From Saussurea involucrata (lineage: Eukaryota > Streptophyta > Magnoliopsida > Asterales > Asteraceae), in NCBI GenBank assembly GCA_033807775.1, contig CM066321.1:41268850-41332849 (forward strand): a stretch of DNA of 64,000 bases, written 5' to 3'. The notes under the pieces are model-generated. The model was given only the letters and a program-made list of their open reading frames with translations, made no database searches and was not told the DNA's origin. Below are positions 41,995-51,910 of the stretch, piece by piece. The position numbers and the translations under genes are program-made. The stretch's first letter is position 1; every line of letters starts with the position of its first letter.

Positions 41995-43650
41995 ATGTCT
42001 GACATAGAGAATTTAAGTGGGAGAATATGGAATCAGTTAGGAAAAGAGAGAAAATGGACTCTTTCTGAAGCTAAAGATGAGATCAAGCGTCTTGAAGGTT
42101 TTCTTTCTAGATACATAAGACATTCTGATGAAGATGCAAGAAAAAATACAAAGCTCAAGTCTGAGAAAGCTTTATTAGAAGACAAAGTCTCTTCTCTTGA
42201 GTCCGAACTGAAAGATTTGAATGACAAGATTGTAGTGCTTGAAGTTACTCAAGAGAAAAATAAGACATTTGAGATTTCAACTCATCAAGATAACATGAAG
42301 GAGCTTCAAGGGAGTATAAAGACATTGGAGGAAGAAAATGTTGATCTAAAGAGACAGATTTTAGACTTTTCTTCTTCAAATGCTAAACTTACTAAAAGAA
42401 TTACTGATCTTGAAGTATATATTGCAGGTCTTGAAACAAAGAAAGACAAAGACAACTCAAGTCTGCACGATCAAATCGCGAAACTTCAAGAGAAAGTAAC
42501 AACTCTTCAAAAAGAAAAGGCTGATCTGAAGAGCATTGAAGACAAGAGAGAGAAGATTCTTAAAGAAAAGGAAGTAATTGAACTTAATTGTATAAAACTT
42601 TCAAAACAAGTTTCTGACTTTGAGAAAGTTTTATTTTTAGAAAAAGACAAGCTCGAAAAAGAAAGAGCTAAATTTGAAACTGAACGAAAATCCTTTGAGA
42701 TTAAAAGTTCTGAACTTTCCTTGAAAATCTCTGATTTAGAAAATCTTTTGGAAAAAGAAAGAAAAGATTTTGCGGAAAGGAAAAATCTCTTTGAAAAGGA
42801 AAGCAAAACCCTTAAAAAGAAAAATATGGAAATTTTCAAAGAGATTACTGATAAAAGAAAGTTTTTGGAAAAAGATTTTGAATCGGAACGCGAATATTTT
42901 GAAGATACGATTCTTAATCTTACCAAAAGATTATCTGGTTTATCAGCTGATATTATGAAGGATCAATTGATCAAATCTGAACTCCAAAAGAAATTTGATC
43001 TAATTTTTAAAGAAAATAATGTTTTGACAAATAAAGTTAAAGAACTTGAAGACATCATTTTTAAATTTGATGTCTCAAAGCAGACCAGTCATAATTCGAT
43101 CATTCAGACTCCACTTGTAAATTCAACTAATTCTGAATGCTCATTTAAAACTGCTTCAAGTTCAAGCTTTAAAAACATTTCTCTTAAACAATTTAATAGA
43201 TCAACTGATTTCTCAAAATATCAGATTCATTCCACAAATCTCTTCTATAATCCTTTGATTGATAAATCAGATAACAAACCAAATGTGCCTAAAGTTAATA
43301 CTTCCAATCCTGAGAAAGTTCCAGTCTTCAAGAAGGTGAAGATGGAATGGAGAGTCAAAGGCACAACAATTCCGAAGAAAGATGTGCCAAAATCATTTGT
43401 CTCCACAACAAATGCCAAAAAGAACAATGCGCCGAAAGGTAAATCTTTTGTTCAACCTAATCCTATTCATTCTGTACATCATCTAATTAGGTTGGCACAT
43501 AAAAAAATTTGTTGTTCCTACTGTGGTTCAAATGATTTTGTGCATAAAAATCATACTTCTTATTGGTACGGTACTTACAGTATTCCTTTTAAGAAATCTA
43601 CACCTAACCCACTAGGACCCAAGTGCCATTGGGTACCAAAATCTGCTTAA
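41995..43650 (+). CDS. R9 coiled-coil/Cys-motif protein, 551 aa
   Basis: I take ATG 41995 (MSDIENLSGRIW, AAGATGTC context) although the frame is open from 41854. Residues about 20-360 are an almost unbroken Lys/Glu coiled coil. A Ser/Thr/Asn-rich part follows, then KMEWRVKGT (about 449-457), KKNNAPKGK, a CCSYCGSNDFVH Cys/His motif near 505 and the terminal GPKCHWVPKSA. The C-terminal module is shared with R1's gag linker, R2, R3 and R8. No enzyme, capsid or transmembrane segment. Probably it self-associates; a role in joining helper particles or in RNA binding is inference. It is the best candidate for the active protein of this clade. Confidence 0.85.
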   Translation: MSDIENLSGRIWNQLGKERKWTLSEAKDEIKRLEGFLSRYIRHSDEDARKNTKLKSEKALLEDKVSSLESELKDLNDKIVVLEVTQEKNKTFEISTHQDNMKELQGSIKTLEEENVDLKRQILDFSSSNAKLTKRITDLEVYIAGLETKKDKDNSSLHDQIAKLQEKVTTLQKEKADLKSIEDKREKILKEKEVIELNCIKLSKQVSDFEKVLFLEKDKLEKERAKFETERKSFEIKSSELSLKISDLENLLEKERKDFAERKNLFEKESKTLKKKNMEIFKEITDKRKFLEKDFESEREYFEDTILNLTKRLSGLSADIMKDQLIKSELQKKFDLIFKENNVLTNKVKELEDIIFKFDVSKQTSHNSIIQTPLVNSTNSECSFKTASSSSFKNISLKQFNRSTDFSKYQIHSTNLFYNPLIDKSDNKPNVPKVNTSNPEKVPVFKKVKMEWRVKGTTIPKKDVPKSFVSTTNAKKNNAPKGKSFVQPNPIHSVHHLIRLAHKKICCSYCGSNDFVHKNHTSYWYGTYSIPFKKSTPNPLGPKCHWVPKSA

Positions 43651-43654
43651 ACTG

Positions 43655-43662
43655 TTTTGTAG
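43655..43662 (+). promoter_or_regulatory. Acceptor-like TTTTGTAG after the R9 ORF
   Basis: It lies 4 nt after the TAA stop and is followed by GTACATCATATG. Confidence 0.45.
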
Positions 43663-43782
43663 GTACATCATATGTTGTGTTGAATGTTACATATATACCA
43701 CACACATGATTGATAACAAAAGAGAAGGGTGAATTTTTTGAAGAATGTATGTACCATTAAGGGGGAGCAAAGACAATGGTTT

Positions 43783-43978
43783 CTAAACATATCAGTTTAG
43801 GACCCGCACTTAAAAGAGACTTTGGTTTTTGAATACATCAATTCAGGACCCGTGCTTCAATGTTTTTGGCTTTTGAACATATCAGTTCAAAACCCGTGCT
43901 TCAACGACTTTGGCTTCTGAACAATTCAGTTCAGGACCCGTTCTTCAAAGACTAAGACTTCTAAACAAATCAGTTTAG
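43783..43978 (+). other. R9 hairpin array with compensatory stems
   Basis: Five units, all with 6-nt loops: CTAAAC/GTTTAG (43783-43800), TGAAT/ATTCA (43830-43845), TTTTGAAC/GTTCAAAA (43871-43892), CTGAAC/GTTCAG (43917-43934) and CTAAAC/GTTTAG (43961-43978). Loops are ATATCA, ACATCA, ATATCA, AATTCA and AAATCA. Linkers read GGACCCGTGCTTCAA. Confidence 0.85.
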
Positions 43979-45778
43979 AACTCACACTTCTCAGGTGATA
44001 TCTTTAACTGTTACATCTTTTTGTTTCAAGGAACGTGGTAAAAGGTAACATTGGATTATATTTTGTTTCTACCACTTTGAAAACTTGAATCTTTACAAAT
44101 TTAATTCAATGAGATAAAATTTTCAATTTTCATTCAATGAATTAAATGTGTGCTAAAAGATGATTTTACAAGTATTTTTGTATTATCTGAGTTATATTGT
44201 TTCAACTTTCACTCCTGAAATAAATCGAAAGGTCAGCAAAACATGAATGAAATTATGCTGAATACTCAAAATTATGGAATTCTAGACTTATATAGAATAC
44301 AATGCTCAGACAGCCTAAATGTCAGAATGATGGATGGAAATGAAAATATGGGAGAAGTACTATGTTTTAGAACCAAGTGATTGTGATGCATCAAGTAATC
44401 AAATAAAAATCATTTAGTTTGAAAGTTTGTGCCTGTGGCCTTTCTGGTTTGGGAGATTAAGTCCTAAGGGGTGCTCGTCACCTAGTCCCTAAGACCAACT
44501 GGTCTGGGATCGACTGACCCAAATCCTTCTATAGAACCAGATAGAAAGCCATGTTCTACTGGTACAAATGGGTTTAAGATATATCGATGTGGCCTTTCTG
44601 GTTTGGGAAATTAAGTTCTAAGGGGTGCTCGTCACCTAGCACCTAAGGCCAACTGGTCTGGGATATGCTGACCCAAATCCTGCTATAGAACCAGATAGAA
44701 AGTCATGTTTAACAGTGTATCTTATTCCTACTAAACTTTTTGATCAAAAGATGCCAATGAGCACAAAATCAAAAGATGCCAATGTGCACAAATCAAAAGA
44801 TGCCAATGTGCACAAAAGAAAAGATGCCAATGAGCACACATCTCTTGAAACTTGGGGTATATACAAAGTCGCGATAAACCCGTAAATTTGTGAAAATCCT
44901 GATTTTGGACAAATAGTGTAAGTAGAGCAAAGTATTCTTATATGTTTTAGAATTGAGTATGCTTGTAGCTAATCATATTTCGCATGCTAGCACACCAAAT
45001 AGATTTCATAAAGGGGTTGAAACTGAACAATTTTTAACTTGATATACAATGATGACTTGTACTTGAATCCAAACACATGCATTTGATTTCATTTGATTGA
45101 AAAATCTATTAAATTTCATTAAGTTGGATTTCTTTTGTAAAGTTTTCAAATGATCAAATGTTAGTAGTTATAAAATGTGGTTCAATGAATTTTAAATTCC
45201 TTGTATAAATGTTTTCATCAATGCACTGTATTTGAAATGAATATTTTTTAATGAAAAATATGCATACTTTCAGAGGGAGAAAACAAATTGCTCCAGAATT
45301 CTTATTTTGAGGGGGAGCAAGATTTTTCATTAAGGAGGAGATTGTTAATGATATTTAGAGACAAGACTGAAATTGAAAATGGTTTTCGATAATCATGATT
45401 CTCACCATCATCGAAAAAGGGGGAGAAATGTTTAATTCAATTTCACGTCAAAGAGCTTTCAAAACTTTTCAAAGCTTCAAAGTTTAAAGTTGCAAAGTTC
45501 AAAGCAGCAAAGATCTGAAATTCGCGTTCAAGAATTGAAGACAATTTGTTGAAGATCGTTTTGAAGAAGATTGACTTTTCAATATGGAAGACGAAGACTT
45601 TTATGTGTCTGACTGAAGATTCTTCAAAGATGAGAGTTTAAAGACTATCAAAGCATCAAAGTTCAACGTGAACTTGTGAAGATTCAAATGTTTGAAGAGT
45701 GCCAAAGCTTCAACGTTCAAAGTGGTCAAAATTAAAGTTTTGAAGATCAAGAGTTGAAGACTACTGCAATTTTTTTTT
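43979..45778 (+). other. R9 trailer
   Basis: Non-coding. It has a duplicated segment of about 154 bp (about 44434-44587 and 44588-44705; TGGCCTTTCTGGTTTGGGA), four AAAAGATGCCAATG units (44750-44840) and AAGGGGGAG-like tracts at about 45275, 45311 and 45415. Confidence 0.7.
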
Positions 45779-45833
45779 TAAATCTTGAATCCAAAGGGGG
45801 AGAATGTTAGAGAATTATTGTATTCAAGATTTA
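45779..45833 (+). other. R9 polypurine tract enclosed by a 12-bp perfect inverted repeat
   Basis: TAAATCTTGAAT (45779-45790) pairs with ATTCAAGATTTA (45822-45833), looping out CCAAAGGGGGAGAA and the first 17 bp of the 3' LTR. Confidence 0.88.
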
Positions 45834-46110
45834 TTGTAAAGTCTTGTATAATGTCAAACATTGTAAAAGTCAAAGAAAGTCTAAGTCAAGTGAAAAGTCA
45901 AACTAGCTTTAGTGTTTAAAGCTTTGTAATTAGGTGGTATAAATAGGTTTAGTTTGCTTAAGTCTAAATGGGGAATATTTGATAGTAAGTCTAGAGGAGA
46001 GCTTTAGAGAAACATTTTATGTTCATGTCATTTGTACTTTGAAGATTAATACATGGATGACTTTCTCTCTAGATATTAGTGTGTTTGAGTGCTAGATCTG
46101 GGAATTCACA
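45805..46110 (+). repeat. R9 3' LTR
   Basis: 306 bp, differing from the 5' LTR visibly only near its start (GAGA versus GAGC). Confidence 0.95.
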
Positions 46111-47639
46111 CTAATTGATTTACAGAGTAAGCTAAGTCAGGTTTGACAAAAGATTTACCTTTAAATGTATTGTTCTTCTTGACATTCGAAGTGGAAGCAG
46201 ATGATTTTGGATCTTCTTTCATAGGTGTTGTATCTTTCACTCTCCATTTAATCATTACCTTCTTGAAGACTTGATTCTATTTAGGCTTGGAAGAACTATT
46301 AACTTTAGGCACATGCAAAGTATCATCTGATTTGTCAAACAGAGGATTATAGAAGAGATTAGAAGAACGAATTTGATCCTTTGAGAAATCATTTGATCTG
46401 TTAAATCCTTTTGAAAAAATGTCTTTAAAGATTGAACTTGAAGTCGTCTTAAACGAGCATTCAGAATCAGTTGAGTCTACAAGCGGAGTCTGGACTAACT
46501 TGTTTTAAAACCTAAACCTTAAAAACAATGTCTTCAAGTTCTTTAACTTTGTTGATAAAAACATTTTTTTCCTTAAAAATTAGATCATATTTCTTTTGAA
46601 GATCAGATTTTATCTTTTGTTCCTTCATAATATCTGTTGATAAACCAGATAACTTTCTTGTAAGCTTAACAATCTCATCTTCAAAATATTTTCGTTCAGT
46701 CTCAAAATCTTTTTCTAAAAATTTTCCTTTATTGGTTATCTCTTTGAAAATCTCCATATTCTTCTATTTAACATCTTTATTTTCCTTTTCAAAAAGATTT
46801 TTCTTTTTCGCAAAATCTTTTCTCATTCTCCAAAATATTTTCTAAATCAAAGATTTTTACAGAAAGCTCAGCACTTTTAGTTTCAAAAGATTTTCTTTCA
46901 ACGTCAAACTCCACTCTTTCTTTTTCGAGCTTTTATTTCTCAAGAAATAAAACTTTTTCAAAGTCAGAGACTTGTTTCGAAAGTTTTATACATTTTAGTT
47001 CAACTTCTTTCTTTTCTTCAAAAACTTTTCTAGTAAAATTTGACAACTTTTGAACACAAACCTTTTCAAGCTCTTCCTTTTCTTTTGAAATTTTTGACTC
47101 AAAAACAGAGATTTTTCTTTTCAACTCAGCATTTCAGTTTCCAAGACAGATCTCTTTTTTGAAAACTCAAGTGACTTTTCTTTAAAAGATTTTCTTTCAG
47201 CTTCAAAAGTTTTTTCTAAACAAAGCTTTTTGTTTTGAAAATCAGTGTTGTCAAAAACCAGTTTATTGGCAACTTTAGCTTTGATCTCCGTTTCACCTTG
47301 AATTCCTTTCAAATCTCGTATTTCTTCTTCAAGACCAGAAACCTTATCCTTCAATTTCGCATTCTCGCATTCCAAGGCTCTTAAATTGTCTTGAAGTTTC
47401 TTTGTTTGCTTCATGAGATTTGAATTCTCAACTTTAAGATTTTCTCGTTCTGCTTCAAGAATTGGAATTTCAGGCATATACATAGTTGCACACTCTCTCT
47501 TTGACAATGTTGTTCCCACATTTCTACCTGTTGTAGACATCTTGAAAAGAGAACAAACACTAGATATCGCAACACTAGACAGTGATCGTCGGAAGTTCAG
47601 ACAGTACGGTGTAAAAAATACACTTGGGTTGGCAACAGA

Positions 47640-48050
47640 GATAGAGTCCAAAAACTTTTCGGGTTGGCAAACCTTTCGCAACAAACTGACCTTCAGAGTA
47701 ACTTTTCGCAACCAACTTCTTGCGAAAACAAAACTTTTCGCAACAAACTGGATGAGCAAACTAACTTTTCGCAACCTACTCTATGCAAAAACTTTTCGCA
47801 ATTTAAGTAACACGAACACCAAACTTTTCGCAATTTAAGTAACACGAACACCAAACTTTTCGTAGCCTATTGATGCAAAAACTTTACTTTTCGCAATCAA
47901 CTCCTTGCGACAACTAAACTTTTCGTATGCTACTTCTGCGAAAACCACACTTTTCGTATCCTCTTCTCTACAAAACTGCACTTCACTCAACCAACTGATG
48001 TGAAAACTTTGTTGAATCTTGCGAAAACCTGATGAACTTGCGAAAACTTA
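47640..48050 (-). repeat. GCGAAAA/TTTTCGC array, R8 leader
   Basis: The same word as in the R8 trailer (37690-38100), here between PBS and ORF. Not coding. Confidence 0.85.
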
Positions 48051-48475
48051 GCAAAAATTCGAAATCAGGCCATAATTTCTTCAAAACTTGATGAATTTTG
48101 ATGAGGTTTGCACAGACTTGTTCGAAATTCAATTCCACACACTTTTGTAGTTTATACAAAAGTGTAATTCGTCCAAAATGATGTTCTTTCGATCCAAACA
48201 CAGCAAGATGATATTTTCGAACAAAAAGCCACAAATCTTCAAAATTCTCCTAAAATGATCTGAATTAGCCAAAATTTCCTAAATAAATTGTGTTCAGGAA
48301 TGAAATCCGCAGGCAATCAACCCAAAGTTCGATCCAAAAAGTCCAGAATTAAAGAAATCGAAATTCCAGTGAACAGTACTTGCAAAAACTACCCAAAAAC
48401 TCCAAAAATTTCAAAAAAAATCCATGTTTATCTCTGAATTATGTCTGATCAATCTATTTGTGCTCTGATACCAAA

Positions 48476-48717
48476 TGTTAAACCAGAATCTAGTGAGAGA
48501 ATGAAAGTACAAATCAAGTTTCTAGAGAGAGAAAGCAATATTGTCATCCATATCACTTTAGAGAGTTATAAGATTGTCAAAATGGGAAAGTTACACAAAA
48601 TGACTTACTTACTACCTAGACATTACAAGGCATAAAGACTACACTAGATGACTTATACATAACTTTGACATACATTGACTTTACATCAAATCTTGAATAC
48701 AATATAATGCGCTAACA
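48476..48717 (-). repeat. R8 5' LTR with promoter deletion
   Basis: 242 bp. Relative to the 3' copy it lacks about 45 bp, including the TATA-box region. Confidence 0.88.
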
Positions 48718-48722
48718 AGTTC

Positions 48723-48816
48723 GCTTTCCCACTTACCACATGGATAATATCTTATGGTGACTTGCAGTGGTTCTTCGAGCTTCACGGTTGTTCTATTATG
48801 TATAGCTAGAACTATA
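48723..48816. other. Host sequence between R8 and the Helitron
   Basis: About 94 bp, with no confident feature. It is presumed to continue the region left of R8. Confidence 0.4.
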
Positions 48817-49139
48817 TCTATACTACTTATATATGCATTTAAGACAAAAGTCTTAAGTGCAACTTTTAAAGCATATATTACCATCATTTTATGCATAAAA
48901 TGTAGAAATCTCTTAAAAACAAGTTGTGAAGCATGAGATACAAGTCTTTAATGCAACAAATTTAGAATCGGTCCAATAAGAAATTACACGACTCAGCCCA
49001 TACCTCCAACAAACCCATACCTCCTACCAGCACATATCTCCAACCTTTTTCCTGAAATGGAGAACCAGAAAGGTATGGCTTCCTTCCACCTGCTACTTAC
49101 TTTTTGACCTCTCCTTCTACATCTTCACGTCTCAGCCAT

Positions 49140-49245
49140 ACCGAGAGTACGCTCTTACCTGCATATAAAAAACGTGAGACAGAGAAAGAGTGAGACCACC
49201 GATCCAAGCAGGAGGGTTTTGCAAATCAATTTCAACCCAGGTACT
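49140..49245 (+). promoter_or_regulatory. Captured promoter and 5' exon in Helitron 1
   Basis: TATA-like CATATAAAAAAC at about 49162 is followed by a purine-rich leader. TTTCAACCCAG|GTACTCC resembles a 5' splice site near 49241, followed by a T-rich intron-like stretch. It is probably a captured gene start; the gene is not identified. Confidence 0.35.
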
Positions 49246-50732
49246 CCCTTGTCTCGAATTCACTCTCAGCTCTAGGGTTTCATCAATTTCCCTTCTATTT
49301 TGTGTGTTTCGTTGGATTTAAAGTTTTACGTTGAAGTTTTTTTTTACAATTTGATGGATTATTGCAGTTGAACTGTTTGATCAACATTGTTCCAATCTAG
49401 AGTTGCAAATCAAATGTTTGATGAACTGTATGATCAACATTGCTTTCTTGCTTTGATAATGTATTATAGGAGTGTGAAATATAGTTTTTGTTGGTTTTGG
49501 ATTACAATGGGCAGTGGCCATTTTTTTGGTTTTTGATCAACAGTCAACGTGGATTACAATTGCAGCTTTCTGACATACAGATTTATTGGCTGCAATTTGT
49601 GGTTTGGATCCATTTTGGTGCTCAATTTCTATCAAATATGCATACCCTGCTTTTGGAAATGATTAAAAGAGATGGAATTGGAGTATTAAGGGGTCTGTGT
49701 TGGTTCAGTTGCTCCCGGATTAGATCTCAATTGCAAAAAAATCTTATTTCTTTGCAGCAACTCTTGGCCACTGGAATATCAAATGTTTTACAAAGATCTC
49801 AACTTTGGTTGCTTCTTATTTGCAATTCTTGGCCACTAGAATATAATTTACATTCCATCAGGTCTTATTTGCTTCTGGTAAATGCTTTCAACTACAACTG
49901 TGGTTTTAAGAAGATTAAGGTTTTTCCAAATTGTCTTCAGTTTCAATCATCAATAGTGGGTAAACGACGGTGATTAAAAAGGTCAATTGGTCATTTCGAT
50001 TTAAAACCAAATATGATCATCACAATTGTCCATGAAATATATTTTTTCTTTGTAAAAACAAAGATTCTTAATAACGTTTATCATAGAAAAATAAGGGTTT
50101 TAGTTGTTTTTTAAATATATTAAAACATGTTTAGACAGAGACAAATAATGACCAATAACTTCTATTTTGCATATTAAATAAACAATCAAAATTATAAAAA
50201 ATTATTATTTTAATCTTCAATTTAAACTAAATGTTATATAAAATATACCGACAAATTAGATACTCACATACTCACAAGCAGGATGCCATTTTGAATTGAT
50301 ATGTACTACCCTACTTGATATATGTTTAAAATGTACAAGCCTAAATTTTCAAGAAAACAGACAAGCTGGAAAAAAAATCAATATCAGCACAAAAGGCCAA
50401 AAGGTATAAATGTCAGAAACTTTGAGTAGAGAAAAAGACATGAGATTGAGAAATATGAAAGCATGGTGATGTTATGAACTCCAGCTAACTGAACCTGGAT
50501 AAAATACCACCTGTTTGACAGAGATAGGTAGGAGAATCATGATACAAGTTTTCGGAAGATGGGATCACAGAAATAGGATGGATAAGAGAGGATTGGTGAG
50601 AAAATTTGATTTCATTCCATGTCTAAAAGATTGTTGATCTGTCTGAAATTGCTGGCTACTCTGACTAACTAATTACCAGATTTACTAACATGCACATATC
50701 TAACAAAGCTGTTCCATATACGGGTTGGGTTC

Positions 50733-50944
50733 GGTGAGAAGTGCCAAATTTGGTGAGAAGCGTGAGAAGTGGTTATCAACCCTTGGATGAGAAATGGACG
50801 AACATTAGGATGACATGCACTGAGATAAGATGCACCGGATCAATTACCTTTTAAGCCGCAATTCATGGGAGGGTATTTGATTAAAAGTGATCAACGGTTT
50901 AAAAGCACTTCTCACACTTCTCAACCAAAATGGCACTTCTCACA
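50733..50944. mobile_element. MITE with GGTGAGAAGTGCCA ends
   Basis: About 212 bp. The left GTGAGAAGTGCCAAATTTGG and following GAGAAG units are mirrored at the right as CTTCTCAACCAAAATGGCAC. The terminal repeats are about 38 bp with a few mismatches. Superfamily and target duplication are not clear. Confidence 0.6.
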
Positions 50945-51052
50945 TGATCCCATGCCTTCTATATACGTCCTTAAAACTTAACTCAAAGTTATGAAAAATG
51001 AGCGAGTTATGCATCACATATAGGAGAAGAAAATAAGACGAAGGTGGCGTTT

Positions 51053-51277
51053 GTTTTTTAAGAGGTCTGAAGTCTGAAGTCTTATTTCACGTCTGATTAA
51101 TAAGAGGTGGTGTTTTAAGTAGTCATAAGACATTAAGTTACCTCTTCTAATTTCAGACGTATTTCAGACAGACTTGAGAGCCTCTGAAATCTGAGAAAAA
51201 ACAAACCATCTGAACGTATAAACGTCTGAACGATTCAGACTTCAGAGGTATTAAGAGGTTAAAAAAAACAGCCCCGG
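51053..51277. mobile_element. Possible MITE rich in AGAGGT/TCTGAA
   Basis: GGCGTTTGTTTTTTAAGAGG at the left roughly mirrors CCTCTTAA-TTTTTTTT-CAGCCCC at the right. The inside contains repeated CTGAAGTCTGAA words. The ends are imperfect and I see no clear target duplication. Confidence 0.4.
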
Positions 51278-51910
51278 ACTTTAAGATCTCTAAACATGTT
51301 TTTCAAAGAGCTCTAATCAATTCCGATGACCGTAAAACTTGAACATAATACCATGAGTAGAAACCATGTGGTTTAAGGGGTTCATGTCATAATCATCTCA
51401 ACAAGTATCTACCAATGGGTCAACTGTTAAACAACCAAGATCTTAAACAAGCACTGCTCCACATATGAAGATTTTAAACAAGATCCAAATGCCTTTTCTC
51501 ATTGTGATTTTATTACTTTTGGTCCACATTTTACATATTTTAAAATCATTTGAACTATTTTAGACATATGTTTGTATGAGAGGTTTTTCTATGGTCTTAC
51601 ACATTGACATTTTACATCATTGGAAATGCAAACACAAGCTGATTTTTTGGATAAAGTTATACTTAAGAAGAGTAGATAGATTAGAGAGGTGCAGGGAATG
51701 AGTTTCTGCCACCATTTGAGTTTTGCACAGGTTCGAATTTTGTCCAAAATCAGATTATGTGCAAAACCAAATCTGTCCAAAATCTGAATATGTTCAAAAC
51801 CAAACCTGTTTGAATCTGTCCCAAAAAAGAAAAGAAGAGGCAAGGATCTGGAATCACATATTGAAAGTGTTTAAAGACGAGCAATAACAACACTTGTAAT
51901 CAACAGTTTT

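Larger units (their letters stand above)
40737..46110 (+). mobile_element. R9: very young non-autonomous LTR element with intact ORF
   Basis: 5374 bp, plus strand. LTRs are 40737-41042 and 45805-46110, both 306 bp, with about one visible difference. The target duplication CTAAT is exact (40732-40736, 46111-46115). The PBS is at 41045-41056. Order is leader with GTCGTA array, one intact ORF of 551 codons, acceptor-like motif, hairpin array, long trailer, polypurine tract. It has no capsid, protease, integrase or RT, so it must have been mobilised in trans. It is related to R8 in LTR and ORF. Confidence 0.95.
40571..47540 (-). pseudogene. R8 coiled-coil ORF, decayed and split by R9
   Basis: It starts at MSTTGRNVG (ATG 47538-47540). 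Coiled-coil frames are open in pieces at 47540-47121, 47124-46933 and 46757-46512, broken by frameshifts and stops. The last part (about 46500-46116 and 40731-40571) holds the Cys motif and a WVPK end. R9 sits between them at 40737-46110. It is a degraded relative of the R9 ORF. Confidence 0.75.
37162..48717 (-). mobile_element. R8: non-autonomous LTR element, host of R9
   Basis: Minus strand. LTRs are 37162-37448 (287 bp) and 48476-48717 (242 bp). The target duplication AGTTC is exact (37157-37161, 48718-48722). The PBS is at 48462-48473. Without R9 it is about 6.2 kb. It contains the common trailer, a hairpin array (40147-40390), an acceptor-like motif, a decayed coiled-coil ORF and GCGAAAA arrays in both leader and trailer. 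It is older than R9. Confidence 0.92.
49246..51910 (+). other. Helitron 1 filler, non-coding
   Basis: AT-rich, intron-like. The 161-codon frame at 49488-49973 has no recognisable protein character. Two small inverted-repeat elements lie at 50733-50944 and about 51053-51277. Confidence 0.5.

Noticed and set aside
49488..49973. 161-codon ORF in Helitron 1
   Set aside because: W/L/Q-rich translation of an intron-like AT-rich region, with no domain and no splice or start context.
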